Shown piece by piece: positions 24,365-38,160 of a DNA stretch of 64,000 nt (the first letter of the stretch is position 1; each line of letters begins with the position of its first letter). The notes under the pieces are model-generated. The model was not told where the DNA came from, made no database searches, and saw only the letters and a program-made list of their open reading frames with translations. The position numbers and the translations under genes were made by a program. The stretch covers positions 867,160 to 931,159 of the forward strand of contig JAQGDQ010002366.1 of NCBI GenBank assembly GCA_030141605.1, written 5' to 3'. Source of the DNA: Tubiluchus corallicola (Eukaryota > Priapulida > Priapulimorpha > Priapulimorphida > Tubiluchidae).

Positions 24365-25100
24365 CAGGGCCGGGTTACGATCTTTTGGGGGGCACCTAAG
24401 CTAATGAAATTATGGCGGTCCCCTCAGATGGAGCCACCCTCTGACTTGCCCGCACCCGTCTTGAGTATTTTTTACTCGCGATATATTTCAGCAATAGCTT
24501 GAAGGAAATTTATTGAAGATTTTTAAACTAATCTAGAATAGCTATTTTAGTTTAACAGTAAACTCTTATTTATCAATAAAAATATTCTTTAAGAAATACT
24601 ACTATTTTACAATTCATTGCAAAGCAAATTAGCACATATTTCAACACAACCGTAGTGCAAAGACAGATTTTTTTATTAAATGTATTATCAAAGCTTGAGA
24701 CGCCTTAGGCCGCAGCCTACGCTAGCCTATAGGATAACTCGACCCTACTTGCCATGTACTGACATCTGTCCAAGCTCTATATGTTTGAATGAATGACTAG
24801 TAAGTTCTTACGTTTAACCAGGTCTTATTATATCGGCAGGCTGCAGGACCATTAGGTTAAGGTGTCTCGATTCACAGTGACTATGTAGTTCCTGCACCTT
24901 TCTAAAACTTTGTTCAAGACATGTATAAATGTATGAGAAGCCATACTGTACTTTCAAGTTACTGGTTTCTGCGACTTTCTAGACTTGGGGCTCAAGTATC
25001 TATTCCAACACAAACAATACAAATAAACCAATTCCCAAATTACGTTACTTACTTCCTCATTTTCAAGTACTGACCCGAGCCTAAAGTTCGGCCGGCCCTA
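24365..25100. mobile_element. hAT-like miniature element with CAGGGCCGG ends
   Basis: The left end is CAGGGCCGGGTTACGATC and the right end read inward is TAGGGCCGGCCGAAC. A G-rich run follows the left end (TTTTGGGGGGCACCTAAGC), as is usual for this class in animal genomes. I see no clear 8-bp duplication, so the right boundary is approximate. Confidence 0.55.
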
Positions 25101-28100
25101 AAAAAATTTCCCATAGGCCAGTTTATTGGAGAAATTGATCTGAAATACTTTACTTAACATGCAACAAAAAGAAAAAAGAAAAATCATAGTGTTGCAATTA
25201 ATTCCCACAAATCGGTATTCCTACTAGGCTAAAAGTGTCAAACATCCAACAACACTGATGACTTATGAAATCGCTGTTAGTCTAATTGAAAGACTAAATA
25301 ATGCGAGTGAAACATCGTATGTTTTTATAGTATCGGAAAATTCTAACTTCAACGTAAGGGGCTAGAGGATATAATCGCGCTCCAAAACCAATTTCATTAG
25401 CTCACACATAGTCACCACATGCCTGAACGTGCCGACAAAGTTTTTACGCGAGAAAATTTGTGATTTATGCTTTCCAATGTTTACTCAGAGAGCGTGGGAA
25501 ACACCAGGTTTCTTTACGACGACGTCTTGTCTGTGCTGAGAAGCCAGTAGAAATGAATGGTCAAACTGTGGGATGTATGGCAAACTGCATCCAAATATTC
25601 CACCGTTCATTCACCATCGGAAAATACACTTATTAACGTTTGTATAGTAAAATTGTACTTTGCTGCATATGTACTTTCCTTTATAGCATATACTGAAGTA
25701 ATCTTCTTTATGTAGCATTATTTGATTTGCACTTATTTGTGTTCTTAAGGGCACTTGAATTTTCTGAACTATTTTAAGCACATTGCATATGTATCCATTT
25801 TGATCTAATGTATTATGCAGTAGTTGTGTATAGGTAAAAACATGTCTGTCCTTCTTTTTGACGGGCGGTTTCTTCAGTTTTTTTGGTTGATAAAACATAT
25901 TTAATCTTTAGTTTAATGTTTAGAAATATTTAAACATACTTAGTACATACTCCAATTCAAAACTGACTGTTTATTAAAATTTTCTCAAGAATTTTACAGA
26001 GCAAGTTTAAGCAGCTTGTTGCAAATTAAGTTTAAGTAGCTTTATACTTTGAATGACAAATTACTTTGTGTTTTAACTTATATAATTAAATATTAGTATT
26101 TTATTATTAGCATGGCGTCGTTCATTAATTATGCCACTTTAATTAAAAGACTTCCTATTTCGTGATGTGTGTGGTACCATTGGTTATTGGATTGCGTTAA
26201 ATTTGTAAGTTATTCAAGTCCTTTTCAGTTTAAGAGCCTCTTTGAACTCTTTCCTAGCTTTCAATTGTGCAAACCTGTTCTGCATGCATCATCTACACTC
26301 ATTAATTTAGCAGCTGATTTGCATACTGTAATAAGTGTTGCATCCAATTAACCTAAATGATTACGTGTTAGTGTATCAGTCAATCAGGAAGTCCACTCGT
26401 TCCGTCTATTTGTTATTAGTTAACGGGTGCTGTTGATTAGTGTCATCGTGCATTGTCCTTCTAGTTGAGTGACCAGTGTCCAGTGGCCCGATGGTCAACG
26501 GGAACGCGAAGTTTTATTAAATTGTGAGGCTGTATCAATAAGCATGCGCCGCTTAATATAGAGTAGTAGGCGATGCAGTGAATTCATCCATTGATTGACT
26601 CATACATATAGGACATGCAGGGCTCTGTTATCAGCTCTAGACAGGCTGTATATATTGAATCAATAGACAGAGCTGCTCAATAATTTGCCCAGAGCGTGAG
26701 CTATAAGCTTTTGTGTCCGAAAAAATGCTACTTCGTCCGCTTACTGTTATAAATATTCATCAAAGAAGCCACATCGCTCGCGAGTGCTGTAGTCTGCAGG
26801 GTCAAGCCACTTCGACAATCCTTCATTGTTTAACTAAAATTTTAGAGACTTCCCTCTGTCAATAGAGGCGCAAAGCAATAACAAACTGGTTGTACAGTAT
26901 GTATCATTTCATTCATTTATATATAGCTGGCTGCTTTTGGCATCAGCTATTCTTAGGCGAGCTTGGAACGAGTATTTGAAATGTGTATGCTTTGCTGCTT
27001 TTGGTTATTACACAACAGAAAAACTCTGCTACAGTATGAGAAACGAGACAATTTTTGACTGATTGGCGTTTATTTAGTTTCTCCAGCTTTTAAGCCTTGC
27101 AGTTCTTAACTAAATCAGTATTTCTCTGATTTAGTAAAACCATTTGTGTCGACGATGACAGCGCGTGACAAGATACTACTGATTTTGGTGGTAACTGCTA
27201 ACAGCTCCCTTAATGAGTTTTATCCGTTCAGGGATTTTTCTTTTTGGGCACACAATAGTAAACCAGATGGTAGTTTGTTCTCTCTGCGTGGTTCATGTGC
27301 CTTCAGCGGCCGCTTTCCATAAAATAGTATCAAAAAGTGGTCAAATAAAGCGGAGAACGGTCAGCCAAACTTGACATGAATTTCCTGATACGTCAATTGC
27401 GCTTAGCTTATGCTGTTGGTTTATTGTACTTTAATGTATGATTTAATAGGAAGCCATGCCTAAATTATATAACAAATATTGCTTCAAACTACACGGATGT
27501 ACATGAAATAGATCGCTAAACTGTGTTCTGTGTTTGGAAAATTATTTCCATTCAATATGAAGGAACATTGCATATTTGGAAGTTTGTTTACTGTGTACCA
27601 GGTCCAAAATTGCTTTGCTCTTTATAGATTTCTCTTTTTGAATGGTTTCAGTGAATCAGTTAACATTAGCGTCAATTATTTGCACGACGACACTCATAAT
27701 AAAATTTATAACTTCTGTTATTGACTAAACTATAGGTTTCACCCTTTAGCTTCAAGAGTCTAATACGTCTTGTCCATAATATGTCCATTGCCCATCAGTT
27801 AGGTTCCTAACTGGCTAACTCATACAGAAATAGAACTGTATTGATGGCGTTTTCCGGCACTCATCGAATAAAAATATTTTGCATTATTTGTCGTTAAAAC
27901 GGTTTTGTTTGTTTTTTAATGGAAAAAGGAAAGCACTTGATACGTAAGTGTACACTTATTTCAAACAACTCTTGCAAATACAAGAGCAACATCTGTATAT
28001 GTGTTTCTTTGCTAATAAATAATAAATAGTAATAATGGGTTAATGGTCTGCAAGAGCACTTATTATTCGCCGACTAATGTATTTTATACTTTATTTTTGT

Positions 28101-29387
28101 TTATTCTTAAAAGAATCTTAATACACACGCACACCAGCTAAGGTGTTTGGAACTATCAAGTTCAATGTCATGCTAAGTTATGTCCAGTCATTCCAGCGTG
28201 TTGCTGTTTCCGACCACTCTGTACTCTAACAGTTCGAGAAAACCGAAATTCTTTCGTCCTTTTAATTCAGATTTAATTACAGAAAGCGGTTGTAATATTG
28301 CCTTTCTTATGTAATGTGGCAAATTAGTCATTGCACGCATACCTTTTCTATTTTTTTGCATGACTCTTTGGGCTTCAAACCAGCAACTGTGTTTCTCCAG
28401 CGAGCGTAACGAGTTTCCCCAGGGAATCGTTTTAAAACAACAGACCGCTAATGATACGAGAAACTGTGACAATACTGTAAATGTTGATTCGTTCCGCAGT
28501 TTTTCCTGGCTAACATTTTACTTTATTAAACTGAACGCATCTGCTTTGTGCGATCATGTGCTTTGTCAAAACTGAAAGTCGCCGACCTTTTGATCTGCAG
28601 CTCGTTCAACCCTTTAATATCATCTAGTGCTGCAATTAGAATAACGTAGTGGACTGGGTCGAGTACCTTTATTCTTTTATTATGAATTTTTATTTATCTT
28701 TCAAACTTATATCTTTAAAAAGTATATTCATTGTGATGATGCTGTAATTCATGACGGGCGCTGTTACTGGAGCCGTCAATTTTGTAATTATTACAAGCTC
28801 TAAAACTAATTACATGTCGTCGCATAATTATTGATGTAGTTAGGTGAGGTAGTTATCCTACTAAGGAAATGAGTACTTCGGTATAATAAAGACAATCAAC
28901 AAGACAGCCATGCAATTGCAAAAATCGCAATCAAAATGATTTTATTTTGTCCTATGTCGAATTCAGCAAAAATTCCTGAACGAGATGTCTCTGACACAAA
29001 ATGGTAAAAAAAATTTGCAGATACTTTAAGACGTTCTAATCGTTTTTACCAGCAACGACGTCGTTTGACTGGCTTCATTACCCCGTATCCTGTCTAAACA
29101 ACTCCTTCTACTGATAACCCTGGTTAAAATGCTATGTAGCGAGTCTAATCAATCTTTGGCCAGCGCTCAGAAGATTGGGAAGCACCCGCAACTTTTCCAA
29201 TTACGCCTAACAGAACGCGGAAATTAGTCTGATTTTTACTTGTTTCGTGCACACTGATTACGCAGTTAAATGTAGCGCAATGTTTCTGAGTTAAAAATTC
29301 CTCGGTAAAACTTGGAAAGAATTTTCTAATTGTTGGTACTGCGAATTTGATAAGCAGTAACTTATATCCTCAATTGTCAAAGCTGGC
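25101..29387. other. Intergenic; one weak signal-peptide ORF at 27154
   Basis: A 55-codon frame from ATG at 27154 begins MTARDKILLILVVTA, a short hydrophobic leader. Phase-1 GT sites within it (for example GAT G|GTAGTT) would join in frame to the first PGAP6-like exon. Support is only this compatibility. Minus-strand open frames at 25611-25898 and 28188-28472 carry no recognisable features. Confidence 0.25.
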
Positions 29388-30160
29388 TCTACCGCCACTT
29401 GGCAAACTAGGCAGTTGCCTAGGCCGCTAAATTTTGGGGGGCGACAAATTCTGCAAGTAATTCCTTAATTTTTACTTTTAACTTAAGTAATAACATAGTG
29501 ACTGACGCGTTACCAAGTTCTTGTCCACAGTTTATATTATATGCATAGGACAGGAGACAAAGTAATGAATTCCATTAATAAAAAAGTTTCTTGCTTTAGC
29601 TTTTATCTAATTATGGCAAATAAACCTATAAGAATCGAAGCCGTCATGAGCATAATACATTATAATACAGGAAACTAAAAGTAAAAAAGCCGGTGTACAT
29701 CGGCAAAATTTTAAATATAGTACATGTATTTGCAAACAGACTAGAGTTATATAGTTGTGAAGGTGATGATGTCAATCATATCAGTGAAATGGATGTATAT
29801 GAAAAAAGGAGTCAGACCCAGTCAGAGTTTCAAATTTTTCTGATAAAACGGCTAAGTGAAAATCTAGCCATGAGAATGTACATGAAGACCGCGTAGCAGA
29901 AATTGTAGAAATTTTAATTGCTCCTGAAGATGCAGGAAGCACAAGCTCAATTTCAAATGTAGACAGATAATTGACTTTACTTAATTACACTACATAATGC
30001 GTGAATAGGCCCAACACCCAAGTACCGTTATAGTTTAATACATTCAACAAAAATTCGATTTTGTAGGTGGGTGCATGGGGTCTGTGGGGAAACAGTTGAC
30101 CGTTGAGGAGGGGGCGCTAAAAATACTTTTGCTTAGAGCATTAAATTAGAGCCGACCCTG
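29388..30160. mobile_element. hAT-like miniature element
   Basis: The ends are CAAAGCTGGCTCTA and, inward from the right, CAGGGTCGGCTCTA. The left interior has the class-typical GTTGCCTAGGCCGC followed by TTTTGGGGGGCG; the right interior has GAGGAGGGGGCGC. Flanking octamers TCAATTGT / TCCATTAT agree at six of eight positions, consistent with an old hAT duplication. Confidence 0.65.
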
Positions 30161-33100
30161 TCCATTATTATAATATGTATTCATGGTGTGGATATAACGT
30201 GAAATTTTCACGCTACAGTATATCAAGTTAAACAAGAAATTTTCGTGCAATATCAAGTTACACGCGCAAAATTTTAATACGTTGTGTCTGACGTAATTTT
30301 AGTCAAATAACAGGCCGCCTTAAGCATTTTTATGCGAACCACATTTCGTTTTAAGAAAATAAAGAACAAATACACCTCAAATCATTTCTTGAAATAAGTT
30401 ACCCTCCATTAGGCAAAGACACCATACGTTTTATTTGGGCGCTGTCTCTTTATTAACAAAAACCAGAAGATAAATTTGGTTACTCGCCTTATTATAATTT
30501 GCCGTGGTTGACTGCGAGCAATCTGTTGCTAGATTATCTTTGCCAGTCATATTGTTTTTCTTTGACAGTATGGATGCCGTCTCATCTGCGAGCTGCTTAA
30601 TATTCATGCGTCTCAGCTCCCCTGGGTCATCTCCGTTTCGTCAAATTACCAAACCGATTCTTACATTAGCATTAATCTCTTTGAAGCTATGTTCAAAAGC
30701 AACAAGCGGGTGTAGCATTTACTTAGATTACTGTATGGTCTCCACACGTCCTGAAGTTCGTGAATACGTCTAATCAACGGCCGCTGTTTGTTCTTTATAT
30801 TTGACATGGCGTGTAGGAGTGTGTGGCATTGAGCACGAAATGTTGAAAGTACCAATTCCTTTGTTTCTTTAACTTTTACGTCTTCATTTTATTCTTCAGG
30901 TTCTTGACAGTGAACTCGAGGTTGAGAACGAAAGTTGTGGCTTTTGAGGGTGGCTCTTTATTTAGATGAACGTGTAAGACGTACATATATATATATATAT
31001 ATATGCCTTCATTCACTTAAACTTTTTGTGAGACGTACTGAGTAAAAAGCTTTTAGTGACTTTTACTCGAACAGGGTTGTTGTTTCTTATCTGAAAAACT
31101 TTCAAACAAAATTAAATTTAAGTAGATTTTTGATTTTTTAATAGGCACTATAAGTGCAAGCGTCTCCCAAGTATCTTTGATTTGATGATTTTTTTGTGTA
31201 AATACTTGTTTTTAATAATTGTCTGTGTGTGTGTGTGTGTGTGTGTGTGCTGTGAAATAAAGTATGTACATTAAATTAAATTAATAAGTCCACGACATGT
31301 ATTATGTACAATACTATCTAATACAGCTAAGTAAAAGCTCTTGAATTTGTAATAAATTGGTGAAAATGCAGTATTTAAGTAATCATGAAATGCAAGTTAA
31401 AAGCAATAGTTTAAAACCATTTTACGAGCTTCAAAAATGCAATTGAATTTACTTTTTCATTTCGTTTGTCAAGTGCTTAAACAAGTACTTTCTGATGCAG
31501 TGCGAACATTTTTAACTAATTGTATTGTAAAACTTAGCAATGGGAAAACTTCATACAAAAGTCTGGCCTCTGAGTTTTGCTAATTGTTGACTTATAGGAT
31601 ATTTTTTATTTTAAATTTATTACATACATTTAAAAATACATTGATTTGATGTTACGTTGATATACAACCCACATTCTCACTATTTACTGAAAGATTTGTT
31701 TTACTTCTATACTGCGTACGTACAGACTTTATTTAAAGTCGGTTTTCACAACAATAAACATTAGCACATGTGCCGGTTTTCACCGACAAAATAAGTGTAT
31801 TAAAGGTGCGTTTTCTGTAAATATGCCAACTTATTTTGTCCTTGTTTCATTAAAACACGCTGTGATTAAATACGGATCTAAAAAGTCCACGACGGGTATT
31901 GTATTTTCTGTCTGGTGTAAAACGCAGTTTGTATGTTACACTTGGATGTGAACTTTAGCAACAATTTTGCGAGAAGCACAGTAAAAACTAGTGATTACTT
32001 GCCATTTTGAAATGATTTGCACTAACAAATTGCCGAGTCCTCTATTCGGAAGCCCTAATTGAGTTAATTCTCCAACTAGCGCAAATGAGATTACTAGTAG
32101 CTGATTTAAGCGCATCAGATACTTTCAAGAATTTTGCAGCATGCGAGTTCAGTCGCAGTTCCTCGTATGATTTGCTCCACAGCTATTTTTTCTTGTTGGA
32201 CTTTTAATATTCAAGTCCTTGAGCACTCTTTGAAGAGTTGATCTGTATTCACTTAGTTTGCGTGTAAAAATTTTGTAACATTTTTGTGGCGGTCAGTAGA
32301 TTTTCTTGCTCGAGTCTGTTGTACGGTACAGTGACGCATTAAACTCATGTAGGCGAGAAGCTCAATTTTCACAACAAAGAATAACTCGTTCTTAACAGGG
32401 CTCAAGCGCATTCCTCACTCCAGCTTCTTTAAGCCCAGAATTCGCAAGTAGACGGGTTCATCCCGAGGTTATGATTTGAATCCAACTCAAGAAAACAATG
32501 AGATTCTGTACATTTCCCGAAGAAATGAGACTTTATATACGAAATACAAATCTCCACCAAGCAAGGCCAGCAGATAAACCTACTCAGTAACAAGACTAGT
32601 GAGAACGTGAATAATGTGTAAAAATATAATTCTTCTAAGTGATTTGCTAGTGATGGGGAGGTATTCGTTTTTCTTGATGCAATGAGACTGTAGTTAACAA
32701 AGAAACAAGTTTCTAATTAAAACTACCTTTATGACAACTTATAAGGAGATGTGTGGCCTAGTTGTCGTGGCGTTTAAGTTCTAAAGTTAACTTCTAAAAA
32801 TGTAATTACTTCTTGAGCACCTCAATGCGATTTTCAGCTTGGCACCTTGGGTACATAATAAATATGTTATTACTTATTCATAAAGTATTTTGAAGTTTTG
32901 TGCTGCAATGGTGTTGTGGCTGCATTTAATAAATTAAAATAAAAAATTTGTGTAATCTGAAGGTCCTTCTTTTTTCAAATCCAAGTTTAACTCTGACTTA
33001 GTCACGTCTCCCTTTCTTTTGGTTGGTGTGTTATTTTAATAATTCTGGTTCCATATTCTTGAAATTAATATTGTGAATACATGTACTTAATATTGCTGCC

Positions 33101-34126
33101 GCTGTTGGTGGGTTATAAATTGTACAAAGCAAATTTCACCATAATAAGTCGGTTTCTTTGCTGACTATTTTGTCACACAATTAATTTATCAACTGGAAAA
33201 ACGTTGAAGGTTATTACCAGATGTAAAGTTTTGTTAAACCTCGCGAATTTAGTAAGTTTGTTAACGGTTCAGTTTTACACATGATCTTATTTGTGTTTAA
33301 TTTCGTTTGTATACTATTTGAGAATTGAATTGAAAACATCGGGTACTGCAACGTGAACACAGCTTACGAGTTCACTAAACGATAACACGTTTTTTAGAAA
33401 AATAAAGCAGACTTTGTGGCAAAAGCCGTTTAATTTTGAAACACATTTTCTGCTCATGGTTAAGAAGTGCCACATGCTTTATTGATACTTTCCACTTTTG
33501 TAGGGAGCCGGTTCCCACAAATTGCCCTCATCTGTGCATCGTCAGACAGATGAGGAGCAGCCGTGTCATTTTTTGACAGCCCTGTAGTAGACAAGAGTTA
33601 TTTTCTGAGCAGCTGGTCGTATGGAAAAGCAGGAATCGTGTTTACTGTAGGTCATCGTACACTCGTTTCAATCTCAGATTTTCAGTTAGCGTGTGGTTAA
33701 AACCATTTTATAGAGAATCCTGAAGTATTTTATGAAATGATGTAGCTTTTTTATATAGTTGGGAAGAACAACTATCGGATTTTTATTGTAGAAAATACAT
33801 GTCAAATAGCTATTGAAAAGTTACAATTGTTATATCATTGTCGTTTTGATTGGCATTTCATCATTGTAGTTTGTTTGGTGATTAAAAGATAAACAATTTT
33901 AATTTTAATCTTAAAAGATGTAGTTAAAATGTGTTCACATGGTTATTTAACATTATTCCAAATTAAGTCATATTAAGTCATAAATTTCACATCGTGGCTG
34001 ACTCCTATTGTTAGTAGGCCTATTTCACGTTTTTGCCGATCACATTACAAACAGATTGTTGAACCCACTCCTGCTGAACGTTCAGCGATACAGATGGGCA
34101 CCTACAGCAATTTTGAATGTGATCAC
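30161..34126. other. Intergenic; microsatellites only
   Basis: It contains (AT)n near 30982-31004 and (GT)n near 31213-31248. An imperfect open frame on the minus strand (30661-30855) has no recognisable domain. A 10-bp hairpin stem (CCTCATCTGT/ACAGATGAGG) lies near 33526-33556. Confidence 0.4.
31213..31248. repeat. (GT)n microsatellite
   Basis: About 16 GT/TG units in tandem. Confidence 0.9.
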
Positions 34127-34735
34127 CAGGACCGGGTTAAGGCTTCAAGAGGCCCTAAGCATTGAAAAGGTTACGGTACCCCATAAATGTGTAATTCAGA
34201 ATAGAAACAATATTAAATTGCAAAATGAAATTTTATCTCTCGAAATGAAAAGAATTTGCAGTAAAATTTATTTACAGTAGTCACGTAGTCATCATCACCA
34301 CTAGGTGATAGAATACATACAGTCAAAAGTAACATTATCCTGTTTATAGTACACCAGATTGTTATAAGCATTACCACACTTCAAATATATTATCACTCAT
34401 GTCATAAATGTATCAATCCATGTCATCATATGGGCACTGAGCAGTTCAGTAGCCAGAATCTGTGCCCATCCTTACCGCCATATTGTAAACTAACACAAAA
34501 ACCGTTACGCATATTTCGGTAAATTTTACTTCTGGGTAATTATTCGATTTCAAAAAACTGTGTGGCCCCTCTTCCCCTGGTGCCTTTAGTACGTGCTTAT
34601 TTTGCTTAGTTCTGAGCTGGTCATCCACAGCAACATCGGCGGTGACGACGTCAGGATTGAATGACTACTTGGACCCTTTTCTTGAAATGGTTCCAGTAAC
34701 ACTTACGAGGTAACATTTCACATGGGCCCGGCTTT
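34127..34735. mobile_element. hAT-like repeat fragment (CAGGACCGGG end)
   Basis: The left part (CAGGACCGGGTTAAGGCTTC ... GGCCCTAAGC) resembles the left end of the element at 24365. A matching right end is weak (GGGCCCGGCT near 34723), so the boundary is tentative. Confidence 0.35.
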
Positions 34736-35331
34736 CTTACTTGTTATTAAATTTTGGTGGTTTATTTTCTTTCGCTGAATTTGTTGTTTTAGCACACATA
34801 GAAAGCAATTCCGAAGTCTCATAGACACAACAATTTTTAGACCAACATTTTTTAGTGTTCATGTTTTCCAACAAGGCGTGCTTACCCATCCAATTTTTCA
34901 AACTTTGTTTTTTGGAAATATTGTTTCTAAATGATTGACTTTACTGCTTTGTTATTTCATAAACTGTTTAACTAAACTTTCGTTTTATTAGCATCAGTAA
35001 TATGTAAAATGTTTTGAAAGTCAGAAGAAACCATGACATTTCATATGAAATTATGGCTAAGAGGCCTCTGCTGCTTCAGTATCTCATCTTCAAAAGATTA
35101 ACCTTGTTAATGGACCAGATTTCGATTCCGCCACAAGCATCAACATCGAGCAAACCTACCATTGGGTGCTAGATCTAACTTGCAGAATGCCAAGGGTTAT
35201 AATAAAAAATAAGTACTGAAAACGTCTTAAATTTGTTTCATATTAATTTTCTCATTTTAAATTTTTTCTGTTCATAATTATTGTGTTATCAAACTGTCCT
35301 TTTTTAAATTTAGTGTCCCGGAACTAACAGG

Positions 35332-35742
35332 CAGGGCTGGAGTACCCTATGGGCTTGTATAGGCTGCAGTCAGGGCCCCTCAAGCTTGGGGGCTCCCACT
35401 TTGCATTGCTGAATAATTCATATTACTTAAAATAAAATTTCAACTTTAAAAAAACGGGACCGGGAAGTCTTGAAAATCCAATTTTAAAGTGGCTCCTCAT
35501 TTGAAATAAATGGTCCCTGTTTGAGGCCCTTTATTAGAGACAAATGGCCCTTGTTTCAGGCCCTTTATATGAGATATACGCCCTTCTTTGAAGCCCTTTG
35601 TTTGAAATATAGGGCTCCCAACTATGCAATTGTTGCTAAAATATACCACAAGCAAAAATATTCGAGACGAGTGCGGGCAAATTGGAGGGTGCACCATAAT
35701 TTCATTAACCTAGGGGCTCCAAAAGGTCATAATCCGGCCCTG
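35332..35742. mobile_element. hAT-type miniature element, 411 bp, with 8-bp target duplication
   Basis: The ends are CAGGGCTGGAGTACC and, inward from the right, CAGGGCCGGATTATGACC. The 8-bp duplication is CTAACAGG (35324-35331) / CTAACAGA (35743-35750), one mismatch. Inside are three roughly 30-base iterations around GAGGCCCTTTAT and GAAGCCCTTTGT. No coding capacity. Confidence 0.85.
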
Positions 35743-37283
35743 CTAACAGATTGCCAATAATCAAGGGTTTATCCATAGTATGTATCAGCGAATAAGAGCT
35801 TAGCTCACTAATTATCTAAAGTCAAATAAGCATGTGGTTAAAATTAGTCTAGACATTTTAAAGTAAAGGTTAAATGCAATTTGTATCGTAATGGCTTCTG
35901 GTACTTGTTTTCCTAGCTCCGTGATGACATTCTCATTTCAACACCTCTTTTCATTAAGACTCGCGCTCGCTACATAATGCAAAGTTAAACTGAGCTTTTT
36001 CTTCTTTAAAGCTGATATTAGACAAACTGATTTATTTTCAAGCTGTCTGTTGAAAACCATTCCTTGCTTGTTGGCCTGCACGTTGTGTGCCATGTGTGCT
36101 GAACATGGGGAATCTTCTAGGGAAGTTACCCATTACATTTTGATTTATAAAGTTTGTGTTTGTTTCCGAGGAATTCTAATCTACGCGTTGTTTATCGATT
36201 AGTAGTAGTAGTCAAAATGTTTATATGCCGTAAAAGAATTGCGTGAAAATACAATTCTTAGTGTAGTTGTTTTAAACACAAATTACTACTGAAGACAAAT
36301 GCTTCCAATTCAAATTAATTAACAATAATAAAAACGTGTGTATCTAAAAACCGCATATACACGGGGGCCTGTAAAGTTTCAAACTACAGTGTATACCTGT
36401 TTAGACGGAGCGAAGCTTTACTAAAAACTTCACTGTGTTAAATTATTGTGTATTTACAGTACGTTAAATTTCTAAATTGTCTATGTAATTTATGTAAGTT
36501 AATACAAAAAAATTATACTGTACATAAGTATTTACACACTGCTTTGCCAAAATCAACTCTTACATCCTTCCACTCACGTAATAAATATCCTGTCATAGAA
36601 CAAGAATGACGATGGCGGTGACGGTGGACGACAATGCTGGATGGCGTTAAAAGCAGCGTTGCTGACGACGGCATTTAAGGCGCCAATAGTGGTCACTACT
36701 GTATTAATGATCATGATGACTACAACGACAGTAACGATGATGTCGTGAAGGAAGCAATGATGATAGACACTTAAAATTAGTGAAATAAGTCGATCTTGAC
36801 CTTAGGGGTTTGAATATGACAATTTGGAACAGTGCAGTTATTGTGGTACACCTTTGCACATGTCGTGGTACAAGCAATAACATCAGGACATTGCATGCAT
36901 GGAATTCTTCGAATTTGGAACCTCATTTTTAGTTAGCTCATGCTTCTACATCTTGCGTCATTTAGCTATAGTTGGTCTGGATTGAATATGACTGGTTTCT
37001 CCTAACGTTTTGTTGACAAAAATAATGTGCACCGGGGGAATGGCCGCATGCTTGGGTAATTAAGCGGTGTCTTTCAGCGGGCAGGCTGTTTGTAAATCAG
37101 TGGCTTCTTTTACTAGCCGTTCTTTGTTCTCTATTGGCAGCCATTAGTGGCTTCAGTACATATGTGTTTTAAGCTTCAAGTTAATTAAAACGATAATTAG
37201 TAATAAAGAATACAGGATTAAATTAACTGGCTAAGACTAAGCTGTCAGTAGCAGGGTTTCTCAGTTGTATTGATTGCGGGCAC

Positions 37284-37371
37284 GTTGGCCTTGACATGCA
37301 AAAAACATCACGTTTCTGCTGAAATGTTTCTTGGCCTTGTGATGTAAAAAACATCATGCTGAAATGTTTCT
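37284..37371 (+). repeat. Two-copy tandem repeat
   Basis: TTGGCCTTG...AAAAAACATCA...GCTGAAATGTTTC occurs twice in succession; the second unit is shorter by a few bases. Confidence 0.7.
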
Positions 37372-38116
37372 CAACCGCGCGCTTAATTTATAACAGAGTG
37401 CGAGGAAGTATGTTTACTTTTGAAAATATGGGGCTCAGTTGGAAAATTGTTGAAAACATTGTGCATAAATTGCACTTGTGTAACAAAATAACAAACTATA
37501 AAAATATAATAGTGTTCTTCTGAGAACTAAATTGCCTGACTTGCCAAAATAGCAAACAGTATTTAAATGACAAATTGTTAAAGGCATGATAATTTCTAGT
37601 TTTTTTTTCTACTTTTTGCTACGGCATTCGTAGTGAAGTGTGACACGTATAACACGTCACTAAACTCAAGTGGTCTAATTGTTAGTACTAAGTTAGTATT
37701 TCGAAGATTTGCACGGTGCTGGATAGTTTCCAAATTTACGATCTGCGTAGTTTCTGGCTATTATTTGTGGATTTTTAGGTTACATTGCCTTGAATTTTGC
37801 TATTTAAGCAACGTGGTTAAACCTCCATTAAGAGTTCTAAAGCTCTTTGCTACAGATCAGTAAGTAAGAATACTCTCAATAGATAATATATGCCGCCTTA
37901 TACTAACGCTAACGTACGCTGCATTTAGGATGACGCCACTAGTAACAGAGCATTACTCATGCTCTGAACATATTAAGTTATACTGACAGTTGGCTAAAAA
38001 CACGAAATTATACTTGAGCTTAAACCTGGCAGTAGCTTACGTAAATTTAATGAAGGTGGACCACTATTAATATTCCTTTTGTACATGGTGAATGTTATGC
38101 TCAATGGTAAGGCGTG

Positions 38117-38160
38117 AGCGAGAGAGAGAGAGAGAGCGAGAGAGAGAAAGAGAGAGGAGG
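38117..38160. repeat. (GA)n purine tract
   Basis: Interrupted GA repeat with two GAGCGA interruptions. Confidence 0.85.

Noticed and set aside
25611-25898. 95-codon minus-strand open frame with Lys-rich start
   Set aside because: No recognisable motif, splice sites or neighbouring exons.
28188-28472. 94-codon minus-strand open frame
   Set aside because: Protein-like composition but no recognised family, no splice partners and no promoter evidence; left as unsupported.
33526-33556. Hairpin considered as a microRNA precursor
   Set aside because: The stem is only about 10 bp with a 10-base loop, too short for a precursor.
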